A stretch of DNA of 64,000 bases from Amycolatopsis acididurans (GTDB lineage: Bacteria > Actinomycetota > Actinomycetes > Mycobacteriales > Pseudonocardiaceae). The stretch's first letter is position 1. Each line of letters opens with the position of its first letter. The notes beneath the pieces are model-generated. The model did no database searches, had not been told where the DNA came from, and was given only the letters and a program-made list of their open reading frames with translations. Location: the NCBI RefSeq assembly GCF_012328925.1, contig NZ_JAAXLS010000018.1, positions 1 to 64,000 of the forward strand, written 5' to 3'. Of this stretch, positions 7,756-16,687 are shown piece by piece. The position numbers and the translations under genes are program-made.

Positions 7756-9039
7756 ATGACCCCGCGCGACACGGTCGGCCTAAGCCCGGCCGAGGACAGC
7801 GGCACCGTTACCCGCCAGCAGTGGAAATGGTCGGTTCTCGCCGGCATGGCGTCCTACCTCGACGCCGGTTCGATCGTGGCGCTGGGATCGGGCCTCGCGT
7901 TGTTCCAGACCTATCTGGGCCTGAGCGACGGTGCGGTCGGCGCGGTCGCGGCCATCGGCCCCAACGCGCTCGGCTGCGCCGTCGGAGCGTTCATCGGCGG
8001 ACGGCTCGGGGACAAGCTGGGCCGGAAACGGATCTACAAGTACGACCTGCTCGTCTACGCGGTCGGCATCCTGCTGATCATGCTGGCGGTCAACGCACCG
8101 ATGCTGTTCATCGGCACGTTCATCGTCGGTGTCGCGGTCGGCGCGGACGTGCCCACCTCGCTCGCGCTGGTCGGCGAGTTCTCGCCGTCGAAGGCACGCG
8201 GGAAACTGCTGGCCTTCACCCAGATCGCCTGGTACGCGGGTCCGGTGATCGTGCTGCTGCTCGCGCTGGCCTTGTCCTCTTTGGACGTGCTGGGGATCAG
8301 GATCGTGTTCGGCATGTTGTTCGTCGTCGCGATAGTCACCTGGGCGTTGCGGCGCGGGCTGTCCGAATCCGCGCGGTGGGAGACGGCCTCGACGGCGCCG
8401 GTCAAGCACAAGGTGCGGGCACTGTTCAACGGCCGCAACCTGCAGGCGCTGGTATGGACGGCCGTGATCTATCTGTTCTGGAACATCGCGGCAGGCACCA
8501 ACGGCATCTTCACCCCGTACATCATCAAGACGTTGCACGCGGGCAGCCAGGCCGCCAGTGTGGCGCTGTCCTGCGCCGGGTTCGTCATCGGCATCCTCGC
8601 GACGATCCCGTTCATGCGCATGGCCGACCGGGGGCACCTCAACCGCAAGGTGATGTGGGGCGCGGGCGCGGTGATGCAGGTGGCCGCGTTCCTGGCCTAC
8701 CTCGTGCTGCCGTTCAACATCCCGGTCATCATCGTGAACATCGTGTTGTTCGGGGTCGGCTCGTCGTTCGCGGGCGAGGCGATGTACAAGATCTTCAGCC
8801 AGGAGCTGTTCCCGACCATGCTGCGCGGCACCGCGCAGGGCTTCACGTTCGGCATCGCGCGGACGTTCCTCGGCATCTGGAGCTTCTTCGTGCCCACCCT
8901 CGCGAGCACGGGCATCCGGCCGGTCGCGCTGCTACTCATGCTCTGCCTGCTGATCAGCGGTGTCGTCGGCTACTTCTTCATGCCGGACACCGCGGGCAAG
9001 TCGCTCGAGGACATCGAGGCGGAGCGGGCCGCCGCATGA
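7756..9039 (+). CDS. MFS transporter, probable rhamnose/rhamnoside importer
   Basis: A 427-residue major facilitator protein with about 12 membrane segments. The family motif GGRLGDKLGRKRIYKYD sits in the loop after the second helix (near residues 80-95). Related elements follow the sixth helix (GLSESARWE), and ELFPTMLRGTAQG is in the C-terminal half. The sequence resembles sugar/inositol-type porters. The start at 7756 is chosen for CGGAGG 6 nt upstream; an upstream in-frame ATG at 7723 lacks a good site. It has its own promoter and operators, and its stop overlaps the GH106 start (ATGA). Because both rhamnosidases look cytoplasmic, it may carry small rhamnosides as well as the free sugar; this is inference. 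Confidence 0.8.
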   Translation: MTPRDTVGLSPAEDSGTVTRQQWKWSVLAGMASYLDAGSIVALGSGLALFQTYLGLSDGAVGAVAAIGPNALGCAVGAFIGGRLGDKLGRKRIYKYDLLVYAVGILLIMLAVNAPMLFIGTFIVGVAVGADVPTSLALVGEFSPSKARGKLLAFTQIAWYAGPVIVLLLALALSSLDVLGIRIVFGMLFVVAIVTWALRRGLSESARWETASTAPVKHKVRALFNGRNLQALVWTAVIYLFWNIAAGTNGIFTPYIIKTLHAGSQAASVALSCAGFVIGILATIPFMRMADRGHLNRKVMWGAGAVMQVAAFLAYLVLPFNIPVIIVNIVLFGVGSSFAGEAMYKIFSQELFPTMLRGTAQGFTFGIARTFLGIWSFFVPTLASTGIRPVALLLMLCLLISGVVGYFFMPDTAGKSLEDIEAERAAA

Positions 9040-12000
9040 CCTTGCACGCAAGGTTCACCGACCCTGGCCCCGAGTTCAGCCCGCTGCCGATCTGGTGGTG
9101 GAGCGGGGCCAGGGTCCGGCGGGACCGGCTGCGGTGGCAGATGGAACAGCTGATCTCGCAGGGCGTGCGGCAGGCGGTGGTGATGTGCCTGGCGCCCACC
9201 GGCCCGCTGTTCGGTTCGCTCGCCGATGACCCGCCGTTCTTGAGTCCACAGTGGATCGGGCTGCTCGACGGCGCCTGCGAGGACGCGGCCGAACTCGGGT
9301 TCTCGCTGTGGATGTACGACCAGATCGGCTTTTCCGGCGCGAACTTCCAGGGCAGGCTGACCACGGCCAACCCGGAGTTCGCCGGGCTCGCCCTCTCCCG
9401 CGACGGGATCAGCGTCAGCGGCTTCGACTACTTCGGCGTCGAGGCCTGCGCCGCGCTGCTGGACCAGGTGCACGGCGAGCTGGACCGGCAGGTCGGCCGC
9501 TGGTTCGGCACCGTGATCCCCGGCTTCTTCCAGGACGAACTGCCCGCGATGCCCACCTGGGGCCACGACTTCGCGGAGACGTTCGCCGCGCGCTACGGCT
9601 ACGACCTGGACCCCGCGAAACTGTTCGAGGACGGCGATCCGCTGGTGCGGCGCGACTACCAGCAGCACAGGGCGCGACTGGCACGGCGCGCCTTCTTCGA
9701 CCCGCTCGAAAAGTGGTTCGCCGACCGTGGTCTCGTCTGCGGTTTCGACCAGGCCTCGCCCGCCCGGGAAGGCGATCCAGCGGGCGGTGTCACGCTCTAC
9801 GGCGACTATCTGGGCACGCACAAGGGATTCGGGGCGCCGGGCAGCGACCACTGGGGAGACCCGAAGGTGCACAGCTCGCTCGCGCACGCACACGGGCATC
9901 CGCGCACGTGGATCGAGGCGTTCCACTCCTCGGGCTGGGGCGGTTCGCTGGAGGAGACCTACGACTGGCTCGCCCCGTTCCTGCGTCGCGGCGCGAACCT
10001 GTACGACCCGCACGCCGTGTACTACTCGACGGCGGGCGGCTGGTGGGAGTGGGCGCCGCCGTCGACCTGCTGGCGGCAGCCGTACTGGCCCTCCTACCAC
10101 CAGTTCGCCACCGCGGTCACCCGGCTGTGCTCGGTGCTGGCCGGCGGCACCCACGTCTGTGACACGGTTCTGCTGTCCCCCACGAGCACCGCGCAGGCCT
10201 ACACCACACCGGAAGGCCCGCTCGAACCGGCACTGCGATCGGCGCGTTGTTTTCACCGGCTGAACGGCGTCAGCACCTGGTACGCCGAGGAACGCGGCGT
10301 GCTGGAGCAGGCCGGGATCGACCACGACACGCTCGACGAGGCCACGATCGCCTCCGGCACGGCCGACCACAAGGGACTCCGTATCGGCGAGGAGACCTAC
10401 CGGACCGTGGTCCTGCCGGAGGTCGCCCTCCTGCTGCCGGAAACCGCACAACGGCTGTCCGAGCTGGCAGCGGCAGGCGGGACGGTGTTCTGCGTCGGTT
10501 CGGTACCCGACGGGCTGACCGGCGCGACGCAGGTCGATCGCCCGGAGGATGTCCGGCTTCCGCCGCCGCCGGTGCGGGCCGACGCGCCCTCGCTGCTGCG
10601 GCGCTACGGCGACACGTTCGTCCTGCTGCTGACCGCGCACGACGAGCGCACCGGCACCCGGGCGCCGATCGTGCGCCTGGACAACGACGACTGGCACAAC
10701 ACGGGATTCCCCTGGGAGGAGTACTGGCGGCAGCTGCGCGAGAACGGGTACGACTTCGTGCCGCCCGCCGGCCGGGTCGCCCGCGTCGAAGGGTTGCCCG
10801 CCCGCGCGCAGCGATGGGACCCGCGCACCGGTGCGCGCACGGAACTGGCCGTTGTGGACGGTGTCGCCGAGGTGCCGTTCACGGACGGGCCGATGTCGCT
10901 GGTGGTGTTCGGTGCCGACCTTCCGCCCGCCACTCGCGCACCGCTGGGCGAACCGGTCGGCGCCACCGTGCTCGACGGCCCGTGGCGCGCCGTAGCGGGG
11001 TCCACACTGGACAATTCACAGGGCGACCTCGCCGCGGCGGACCGGCCGGGCGTGCTGCCGATCGAGGTGTGGCGCTTCGAAGGCGGCCGGATCGCGACGT
11101 TCGGCCCGTTCGCCGAGGGCAAGCAATGGTCGCTCTCGCGCGGAATCCGCAAGGACCCGGTGCACAACGACACGCTGGGCCCCAAGGGTTATGTGCCCGA
11201 CGAGTTCCTCGACTGGCGGCACGTGGCGGCGGGTGAGCGCGTGTCGGTGCGGACCCACCTCCCGCTGCCGGAGCGCACCGGGCTGTTCCTCGCGGTCGGT
11301 TCGAGCGCGGCGCGCCGGGTGCTGGTCGACGGGCGCGAACTGCCCGCGCCGGGCGAGGGCTACCAGACGTTCAGCACCCTGCCGCCGGAAACCGCGGGTC
11401 GCACGGTGTCGCTGGAGATCGAGTTCACCGGGGACGGCGGGCCGGTGCGGGCGTCGTTCGCGGTGGTCACCGACCCCGACGCCTACCGCAGGCCGGAGTG
11501 GGTGACCGGCTCCCCGCGCCGCGAGTTCGAGCCGGCCGGGATACCCGAGGACACCGTGGTGCAGGTGGCCGCCGACGGCGCGTGCAGTGTGCTCGTCAAC
11601 GGCGTCGAAGTGGGCAGGCAGGGCGACTTCAGCCCGTACCCGGGATTCCGCGAAATCCGCGTGCACCCCTATGACCTGCGCGAATACCTGCGGCCGGGAC
11701 GCAACGTCATCGAGCTGCGGCTGGTGGACTGCGCCGCCGCCGTCGACGGTCCCGGCCTCGGGCTGATCAGCGACGCCGGGTGGGGGACGGTGCACCGTCG
11801 CACCACCTCGCGGTTCCTGTGTGCGCGGCCGAGGCCGCATCCGCTGCCCGGCGCGCACTGGCTCGAACCCGAAGCCGCGCAGGGAAACGTGGTCGTGCCC
11901 GTGATCCCGGACATGGCGCCGGGAGGCGAGCGGATCGAGGAGCTCCGTTTCCCCGCGCCGCTCGGCACGACATCGATGGGCATCCCGACGACGCTCGACA

Positions 12001-12515
12001 CCGTGGTGCACATCGAGGACGCCGAGTACAAGGTCCTCGACGGCGTGGTGCGCCTGCCCGAACCGCTGCGCGGCGGCACTCCGGTGGTCCTGCGCATCAG
12101 CGCGACTGACGGCAGGCGGGGCGGCGCGCTGCTCGACGGACCGGTGGCCGTCGAGGTCACCGAGACCGGAACAACCCTGCTGAGCTGGGAAGAGCTGGGG
12201 CTGCGCACGCTCGGCGGGCAGGTCCGGTACCGCACCACGTTCACCGCGTCCGGCCGGACCGTGCTCGATCTGGGCGAGGTGCGCGGCACCGCCGACGTGC
12301 TGGTCAACGGGGAACTCGTGGACCGGCTGGTGTGGGCGCCGTGGCGCACCGAGATCACACCGCGACCCGGCGTGAACGAACTGGAGGTCGTCGTGCGCGG
12401 CACCCTCGCCGGGTATCTCGACGACGCCTCACCCACGACGGCGGTCGCGGCCGGGCAGGTGCGTACGGGATTGTTCGGGCCGGTTCGGCTTGTGCACTAC
12501 GGGGAGGAAGCATGA
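9036..12515 (+). CDS. alpha-L-rhamnosidase, GH106 family
   Basis: A 1159-residue protein that begins MTLHARFTDPG and has the PLPIWWWSGARVRRDRL stretch typical of GH106 rhamnosidases. A large catalytic barrel follows (LWMYDQIGFSG near 90, FFQDELPAMPTW near 165). The C-terminal part holds beta-sandwich sugar-binding modules like those of GH2 enzymes. These enzymes remove terminal alpha-L-rhamnose from plant or bacterial glycans. There is no signal peptide, so it should act inside the cell. The frame is open upstream into the transporter gene, but that part is an out-of-frame shadow. The ATG at 9036 overlaps the transporter stop, so this is not a fusion. Confidence 0.85.
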   Translation: MTLHARFTDPGPEFSPLPIWWWSGARVRRDRLRWQMEQLISQGVRQAVVMCLAPTGPLFGSLADDPPFLSPQWIGLLDGACEDAAELGFSLWMYDQIGFSGANFQGRLTTANPEFAGLALSRDGISVSGFDYFGVEACAALLDQVHGELDRQVGRWFGTVIPGFFQDELPAMPTWGHDFAETFAARYGYDLDPAKLFEDGDPLVRRDYQQHRARLARRAFFDPLEKWFADRGLVCGFDQASPAREGDPAGGVTLYGDYLGTHKGFGAPGSDHWGDPKVHSSLAHAHGHPRTWIEAFHSSGWGGSLEETYDWLAPFLRRGANLYDPHAVYYSTAGGWWEWAPPSTCWRQPYWPSYHQFATAVTRLCSVLAGGTHVCDTVLLSPTSTAQAYTTPEGPLEPALRSARCFHRLNGVSTWYAEERGVLEQAGIDHDTLDEATIASGTADHKGLRIGEETYRTVVLPEVALLLPETAQRLSELAAAGGTVFCVGSVPDGLTGATQVDRPEDVRLPPPPVRADAPSLLRRYGDTFVLLLTAHDERTGTRAPIVRLDNDDWHNTGFPWEEYWRQLRENGYDFVPPAGRVARVEGLPARAQRWDPRTGARTELAVVDGVAEVPFTDGPMSLVVFGADLPPATRAPLGEPVGATVLDGPWRAVAGSTLDNSQGDLAAADRPGVLPIEVWRFEGGRIATFGPFAEGKQWSLSRGIRKDPVHNDTLGPKGYVPDEFLDWRHVAAGERVSVRTHLPLPERTGLFLAVGSSAARRVLVDGRELPAPGEGYQTFSTLPPETAGRTVSLEIEFTGDGGPVRASFAVVTDPDAYRRPEWVTGSPRREFEPAGIPEDTVVQVAADGACSVLVNGVEVGRQGDFSPYPGFREIRVHPYDLREYLRPGRNVIELRLVDCAAAVDGPGLGLISDAGWGTVHRRTTSRFLCARPRPHPLPGAHWLEPEAAQGNVVVPVIPDMAPGGERIEELRFPAPLGTTSMGIPTTLDTVVHIEDAEYKVLDGVVRLPEPLRGGTPVVLRISATDGRRGGALLDGPVAVEVTETGTTLLSWEELGLRTLGGQVRYRTTFTASGRTVLDLGEVRGTADVLVNGELVDRLVWAPWRTEITPRPGVNELEVVVRGTLAGYLDDASPTTAVAAGQVRTGLFGPVRLVHYGEEA

Positions 12516-13918
12516 CCAAGGTCGGTCTGGTCGCGGGTGGGCTCGGCGCGTACTGGCCGCAGTTTCCGGATCTGTTGCCGCAGTTGAAGCTTTCCGCCGA
12601 GCGGGTCTCGCAGCGGATGCGCGAGTTCGACTGCGAGGTGGTCGATGCCGGGTTCGTCTCCGATCCGCAGGAGGGCGCCCGCGCCGCCGAAACCCTGCGA
12701 GCGGCAGGATGCGACATCATCGTCGCGTTCCTGACCACGTACATGACCTCGAACATGCTGATGCCGGTCGCGCAGCGCAGCGGTGCGCCGGTGCTGCTGC
12801 TCAACCTGCAGCCCGGCCCGTCGATGGACCACGAGACGTTCGACACCGGAGCGTGGCTCGCCTACTGCGGCGCCTGCCCGATGCCGGAGATGGTCAACGC
12901 GTTCCGGCGTTGCGGCGTGGAAACCCGATGCGTGAGCGGGTACCTGGAGGAACCGGCGGCGTGGGAGAAGATCGGCCGCTGGGTGCGGGCGGCGGGTGTG
13001 CGGGCCAAGCTGCGGCACGGGCGCCACGGCCTGATGGGCCACCTGTATCCCGGGATGCTCGACGTCTCCATCGATCTGACGTTGGTGCCGCGCCAGTTCG
13101 GCGGGCACGTCGAGGTGCTGGAGATCGACGACCTGCGGGTCCGGGTGGAGCAGGTCAGCGAGACAGAAACCGACGAACGGGTCGCGTACGCGCGCGAAGT
13201 GTTCACCGTGGACTCCAGCGTCGTGGCCGAGGACCTGCGGTGGGCGGCCCGGGTTTCGGTGGCGCTGGACCAGTTGGTCGACGACTTCGAACTGGACAGC
13301 CTGGCCTACTACCACCGCGGCCTGAACGGCGAGACACACGAACGCGTCGGCGCGGGCCTCATTCTCGGGGCCTCGCTGCTGACCGCGCGTGGAATTCCGG
13401 CCGCCGGCGAGTACGAGCTGCGGACGTCGCTGGCACAGCTGATTCTCGACCAGCTCGGTGCGGGCGGTTCGTTCACCGAATTGCAGGCGCTCAATTTCGA
13501 CGACGGCGTCGTGGAGATGGGTCACGACGGTCCGGCGCATCTGGCGATCAGCGACCGCAAGCCGATCCTGCGCGGGCTCGGCGTGTATCACGGAAAACGC
13601 GGCTGGGGCGTGTCCGTGGAGTTCGACGTCAAGCACGGCCCGGTCACCGCGTTCGGACTGGGCCAGGAACTGGACGGGTCGTTCCGGTTCGTGGTGTCGG
13701 AGGGCACCGTCGTCGACGGTCCGTTGCTGCGCATCGGCAACACCACGTCGCGGGTGGATTTCGGTTGCCACCCGGGCGAATGGACCGATGCGTGGAGCAT
13801 GTCCGGTATCGGCCATCACTGGGCGCTCGGCACCGGACACCGGCGTGCCGATCTGCAAGCCGTCGCCGACCTGCTCGGCCTCGGGCTCGTTGTCGTTTCG
13901 AAGGAGGACATCCGTTGA
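12512..13918 (+). CDS. L-fucose/L-arabinose isomerase-fold protein
   Basis: A 468-residue protein of the L-fucose/L-arabinose isomerase superfamily. The N-terminal Rossmann-like part contains DIIVAFLTTYMTSN near 70 and LLLNLQPG near 92. A central domain follows (YYHRGLNGE near 265), then a C-terminal beta domain. Members isomerise aldoses and deoxy-aldoses to ketoses with Mn2+. The true substrate cannot be read from sequence, since rhaI already supplies rhamnose isomerase; L-fucose, L-arabinose or another sugar released with rhamnose are options. GGGGAGG lies 6 nt before the ATG, which overlaps the GH106 stop. Its own stop overlaps the TTG start of the GH78 gene. Confidence 0.75.
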   Translation: MTKVGLVAGGLGAYWPQFPDLLPQLKLSAERVSQRMREFDCEVVDAGFVSDPQEGARAAETLRAAGCDIIVAFLTTYMTSNMLMPVAQRSGAPVLLLNLQPGPSMDHETFDTGAWLAYCGACPMPEMVNAFRRCGVETRCVSGYLEEPAAWEKIGRWVRAAGVRAKLRHGRHGLMGHLYPGMLDVSIDLTLVPRQFGGHVEVLEIDDLRVRVEQVSETETDERVAYAREVFTVDSSVVAEDLRWAARVSVALDQLVDDFELDSLAYYHRGLNGETHERVGAGLILGASLLTARGIPAAGEYELRTSLAQLILDQLGAGGSFTELQALNFDDGVVEMGHDGPAHLAISDRKPILRGLGVYHGKRGWGVSVEFDVKHGPVTAFGLGQELDGSFRFVVSEGTVVDGPLLRIGNTTSRVDFGCHPGEWTDAWSMSGIGHHWALGTGHRRADLQAVADLLGLGLVVVSKEDIR

Positions 13919-16614
13919 CTGTCAGTCCTGTTCGTTTTGAGCACCGGGACCGCGCGCTGGGTGTGGGGGTGGCGCGGCCCCGGTTGTCGTGGCAGGTGGT
14001 CACGGATGATCCGTCGTGGTCGCAGACGGCGTATGAGCTGGAGCGCGACGGGGTCGTCGTCCGGGTCGAGTCCGCCGAGCAGGTGCTGGTGCCGTGGCCG
14101 TTCGAGCCGTTGTCGTCGAGGGAGCGGGCGTCGGTACGGGTGCGGGTCGCCTCGGGTGAGTCGTGGTCGGAGTGGAGTGAACCGTCCACTGTGGAGGCCG
14201 GATTGCTGTCCGAATCGGACTGGCACGCGCGGTTTCTCAGCCCGGCCACGATCGACGGCCCGGCCCCGATCCTCTCCCGCACCCTGACCGTGCGCCCCGG
14301 CGTGGTGTCCGCTCGCCTGTACGCCACCGCCCACGGCGTGTACGAGGCCACCCTCAACGGGCACCGCGTCGGGGACGAGATCCTCGCGCCGGGCTGGACG
14401 TCCTACCAGCACCGCCTGCGTTACCAGACCTACGACGTCACCTCGCTGCTGACCGAGGGCGAGAACGCCCTCGACGTGGTGCTGGGCAACGGCTGGTACC
14501 GAGGGCGGCTGACCTGGTCCGGCGAGCGCGCCTTCTACGGCGACCGCCTCGCGCTGCTGGCTCAGCTCGAACTCACCTACGCCGACGGCACCCGCGAGGT
14601 CGTCGGCACCGACGAGCAGTGGACCGCCCGCACCGCAGCGATCCGGTCCGACGACATCTACGACGGCCAGACCGCCGACCTCACCGCCACCCCGGTGTCC
14701 GATCGGGTCGAGGTGGTCGAGGGTGATCTCGGCCGGCTCGTGGCGCCCGACGGGCCGCCCGTGCGCGTCACCGAAACCCTGCCCGCCGTGAAGACCTGGC
14801 AGTCCCCGTCCGGCAAGACCCTGGTCGATTTCGGACAGAACCTGGTGGGCTGGGTCCGGTTGCGGGTCTCCGGACCCGGCACGGTCACCGTCCGCCACGC
14901 CGAAGTTCTCGAACACGGCGAACTCGGGGTGCGACCGCTGCGCTCGGCCAAGGCCACCGACACCTATGTCCTGCCCGAAGGCACGCACACCCTGCAGCCC
15001 TGCTTCACCTTCCACGGCTTCCGCTACGCCGAAGTCACCGGCGCCGCGGCATTCGAGGCCGAAGCCGTCGTGGTCGGCACCGACCTGCGCCGCACCGGCT
15101 GGTTCGACTGCTCCGATGCCGACCTCAACCAGTTCCACCGCAACGTCGTCTGGGGCATGCGCGGCAACTTCCTCGACGTCCCCACCGACTGCCCCCAACG
15201 CGACGAACGCCTCGGATGGACCGGCGACATCCAGATCTTCGCGCCCACCGCCGGCTACCTCTTCGACACCGCCGGCTTTCTCACCAACTGGCTCGCCGAC
15301 CTCGCCTGCGACCAGCACCCCGACGGCGCCGTGCCCTACGTCATCCCCGACGTCCTCTACGACCACGAACCCGCCGCCACCGCCTGGGGCGACGCCGCCG
15401 TCGTGGTCCCCTGGGTGCTCTACCAGCGCTACGGCGACCCGGAAATCCTGCGCCGCCAGTACGACTCGATGAAAGCCTGGGTCGACAAGATCGCCTCCCT
15501 CACCACCGACGGCGTCTGGACGGGCGGCTTCCAGTTCGGCGACTGGCTCGACCCGGCCGCACCGCCCGACAACCCGTTCGCCGCCAAGGCCGACCCGGAC
15601 GTCGTCGCGACCGCCTACCTCGCCCGCTCCGCGGAAATCGTCGCCGGCACCGCGCGCGTCATCGGCCAGGACCCCACCCCGTACGACACCCTCGCCGCCA
15701 CCACTCGCGAGGCCTTCGCGCGGCACTACGTCACCCACGCCGGCCGCGTCCTCTCCGACGCGCCCACCGCCTACGCCCTCGCACTGCAATGGGCACTCCT
15801 GCCCACCGAGGAACAACGCCGCCACGCCGGGCACCGCCTGGCCGATCTCGTGCGCGCCAACGGCTTCCGCATCGCCACCGGGTTCGTCGGCACCCCGCTG
15901 ATCACCGACGCCCTCACCACCGCCGGTCACCCCGACCTCGCCTACCGGCTCCTGCTCGAAAAGAGCTGCCCCTCGTGGCTCTACCCCATCACGATGGGCG
16001 CCACCACCATCTGGGAACGCTGGGACAGCATGCTGCCCGACGGCACCATCAACCCCGGCCAGATGACCAGCTTCAACCACTACGCCCTCGGCGCCGTCGC
16101 CGACTGGATGCACCGCAGCGTCGCCGGACTCGCCCCAGCCGCACCCGGGTACCGCCACATCGTCGTCAAACCCGTACCCAACCACGCACTCACGCACGCG
16201 GCCGCCCGCCACCACACCCCCTACGGCGAAGCCGCCGTCGCCTGGAAACGCGAGAACGGGCGGTTCACCGTCGACGTCACGGTGCCGCCAGGCACCCGCG
16301 CCACCGTTCACCTCCCGGGCGCCGCGCCCATCGACATCGGGCACGGCACGCACAGCTGGACCGTAGAGGACCCCTGCACCAGCGGCAGCCCCGTCAAAAC
16401 CGTGCGCGACCTCATCGACCATCCCCGGTTGTGGGACCAGGCCGTCGCGGTACTGGTGGAGCACGGTCTGGCGAAGGACGCCGCCGAGGCCGCGGCCCAG
16501 TCGGCGGTCTTCTTCGACGCCCCGGCCACGGACCTGCCCCGTCATCTGGCGCGCAAGGACCCGGCGGGCAGGGGCACCGACGCCCAGCGGGCGCTCGGCG
16601 AACTACTCGCCTGA
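13915..16614 (+). CDS. alpha-L-rhamnosidase, GH78 family
   Basis: An 899-residue GH78 rhamnosidase. It has N-terminal beta domains (SPVRFEHRDRALGVGVARPRLSW), then the (alpha/alpha)6 catalytic domain. That domain carries the signature DVPTDCPQRDERLGWTGD near residue 424, with the general-acid Glu in RDERLGW, and WERWDS near 700. A C-terminal beta domain follows. About 70 extra residues after it look like a short helical tail (RDLIDHPRLWDQAVAVLVEHG). The start is a TTG at 13915, which overlaps the previous stop and has AAGGAGGA 5 nt upstream. No signal peptide is present. It is the last gene of the rhamnose locus; codon use in its second half becomes very C-rich. Confidence 0.88.
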   Translation: MTVSPVRFEHRDRALGVGVARPRLSWQVVTDDPSWSQTAYELERDGVVVRVESAEQVLVPWPFEPLSSRERASVRVRVASGESWSEWSEPSTVEAGLLSESDWHARFLSPATIDGPAPILSRTLTVRPGVVSARLYATAHGVYEATLNGHRVGDEILAPGWTSYQHRLRYQTYDVTSLLTEGENALDVVLGNGWYRGRLTWSGERAFYGDRLALLAQLELTYADGTREVVGTDEQWTARTAAIRSDDIYDGQTADLTATPVSDRVEVVEGDLGRLVAPDGPPVRVTETLPAVKTWQSPSGKTLVDFGQNLVGWVRLRVSGPGTVTVRHAEVLEHGELGVRPLRSAKATDTYVLPEGTHTLQPCFTFHGFRYAEVTGAAAFEAEAVVVGTDLRRTGWFDCSDADLNQFHRNVVWGMRGNFLDVPTDCPQRDERLGWTGDIQIFAPTAGYLFDTAGFLTNWLADLACDQHPDGAVPYVIPDVLYDHEPAATAWGDAAVVVPWVLYQRYGDPEILRRQYDSMKAWVDKIASLTTDGVWTGGFQFGDWLDPAAPPDNPFAAKADPDVVATAYLARSAEIVAGTARVIGQDPTPYDTLAATTREAFARHYVTHAGRVLSDAPTAYALALQWALLPTEEQRRHAGHRLADLVRANGFRIATGFVGTPLITDALTTAGHPDLAYRLLLEKSCPSWLYPITMGATTIWERWDSMLPDGTINPGQMTSFNHYALGAVADWMHRSVAGLAPAAPGYRHIVVKPVPNHALTHAAARHHTPYGEAAVAWKRENGRFTVDVTVPPGTRATVHLPGAAPIDIGHGTHSWTVEDPCTSGSPVKTVRDLIDHPRLWDQAVAVLVEHGLAKDAAEAAAQSAVFFDAPATDLPRHLARKDPAGRGTDAQRALGELLA

Positions 16615-16687
16615 GCAGGACCCCGCGGCCCGGGCCGGGCCGAGGGCCGTCCCGCTGTGACCGACATCATCGGCGACAATGGAGCAC

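Noticed and set aside
7821..9035. Open frame upstream of the GH106 start that would fuse it to a 400-residue N-terminal extension.
   Set aside because: It is an Arg/Gly-rich out-of-frame reading of the MFS gene; the ATG at 9036 overlaps the MFS stop and matches the GH106 family start.
2017..16614. The rhamnose locus as a nucleotide-sugar (dTDP-rhamnose) biosynthesis cluster.
   Set aside because: There are no rmlABCD genes; isomerase, kinase, aldolase and rhamnosidases are all catabolic.
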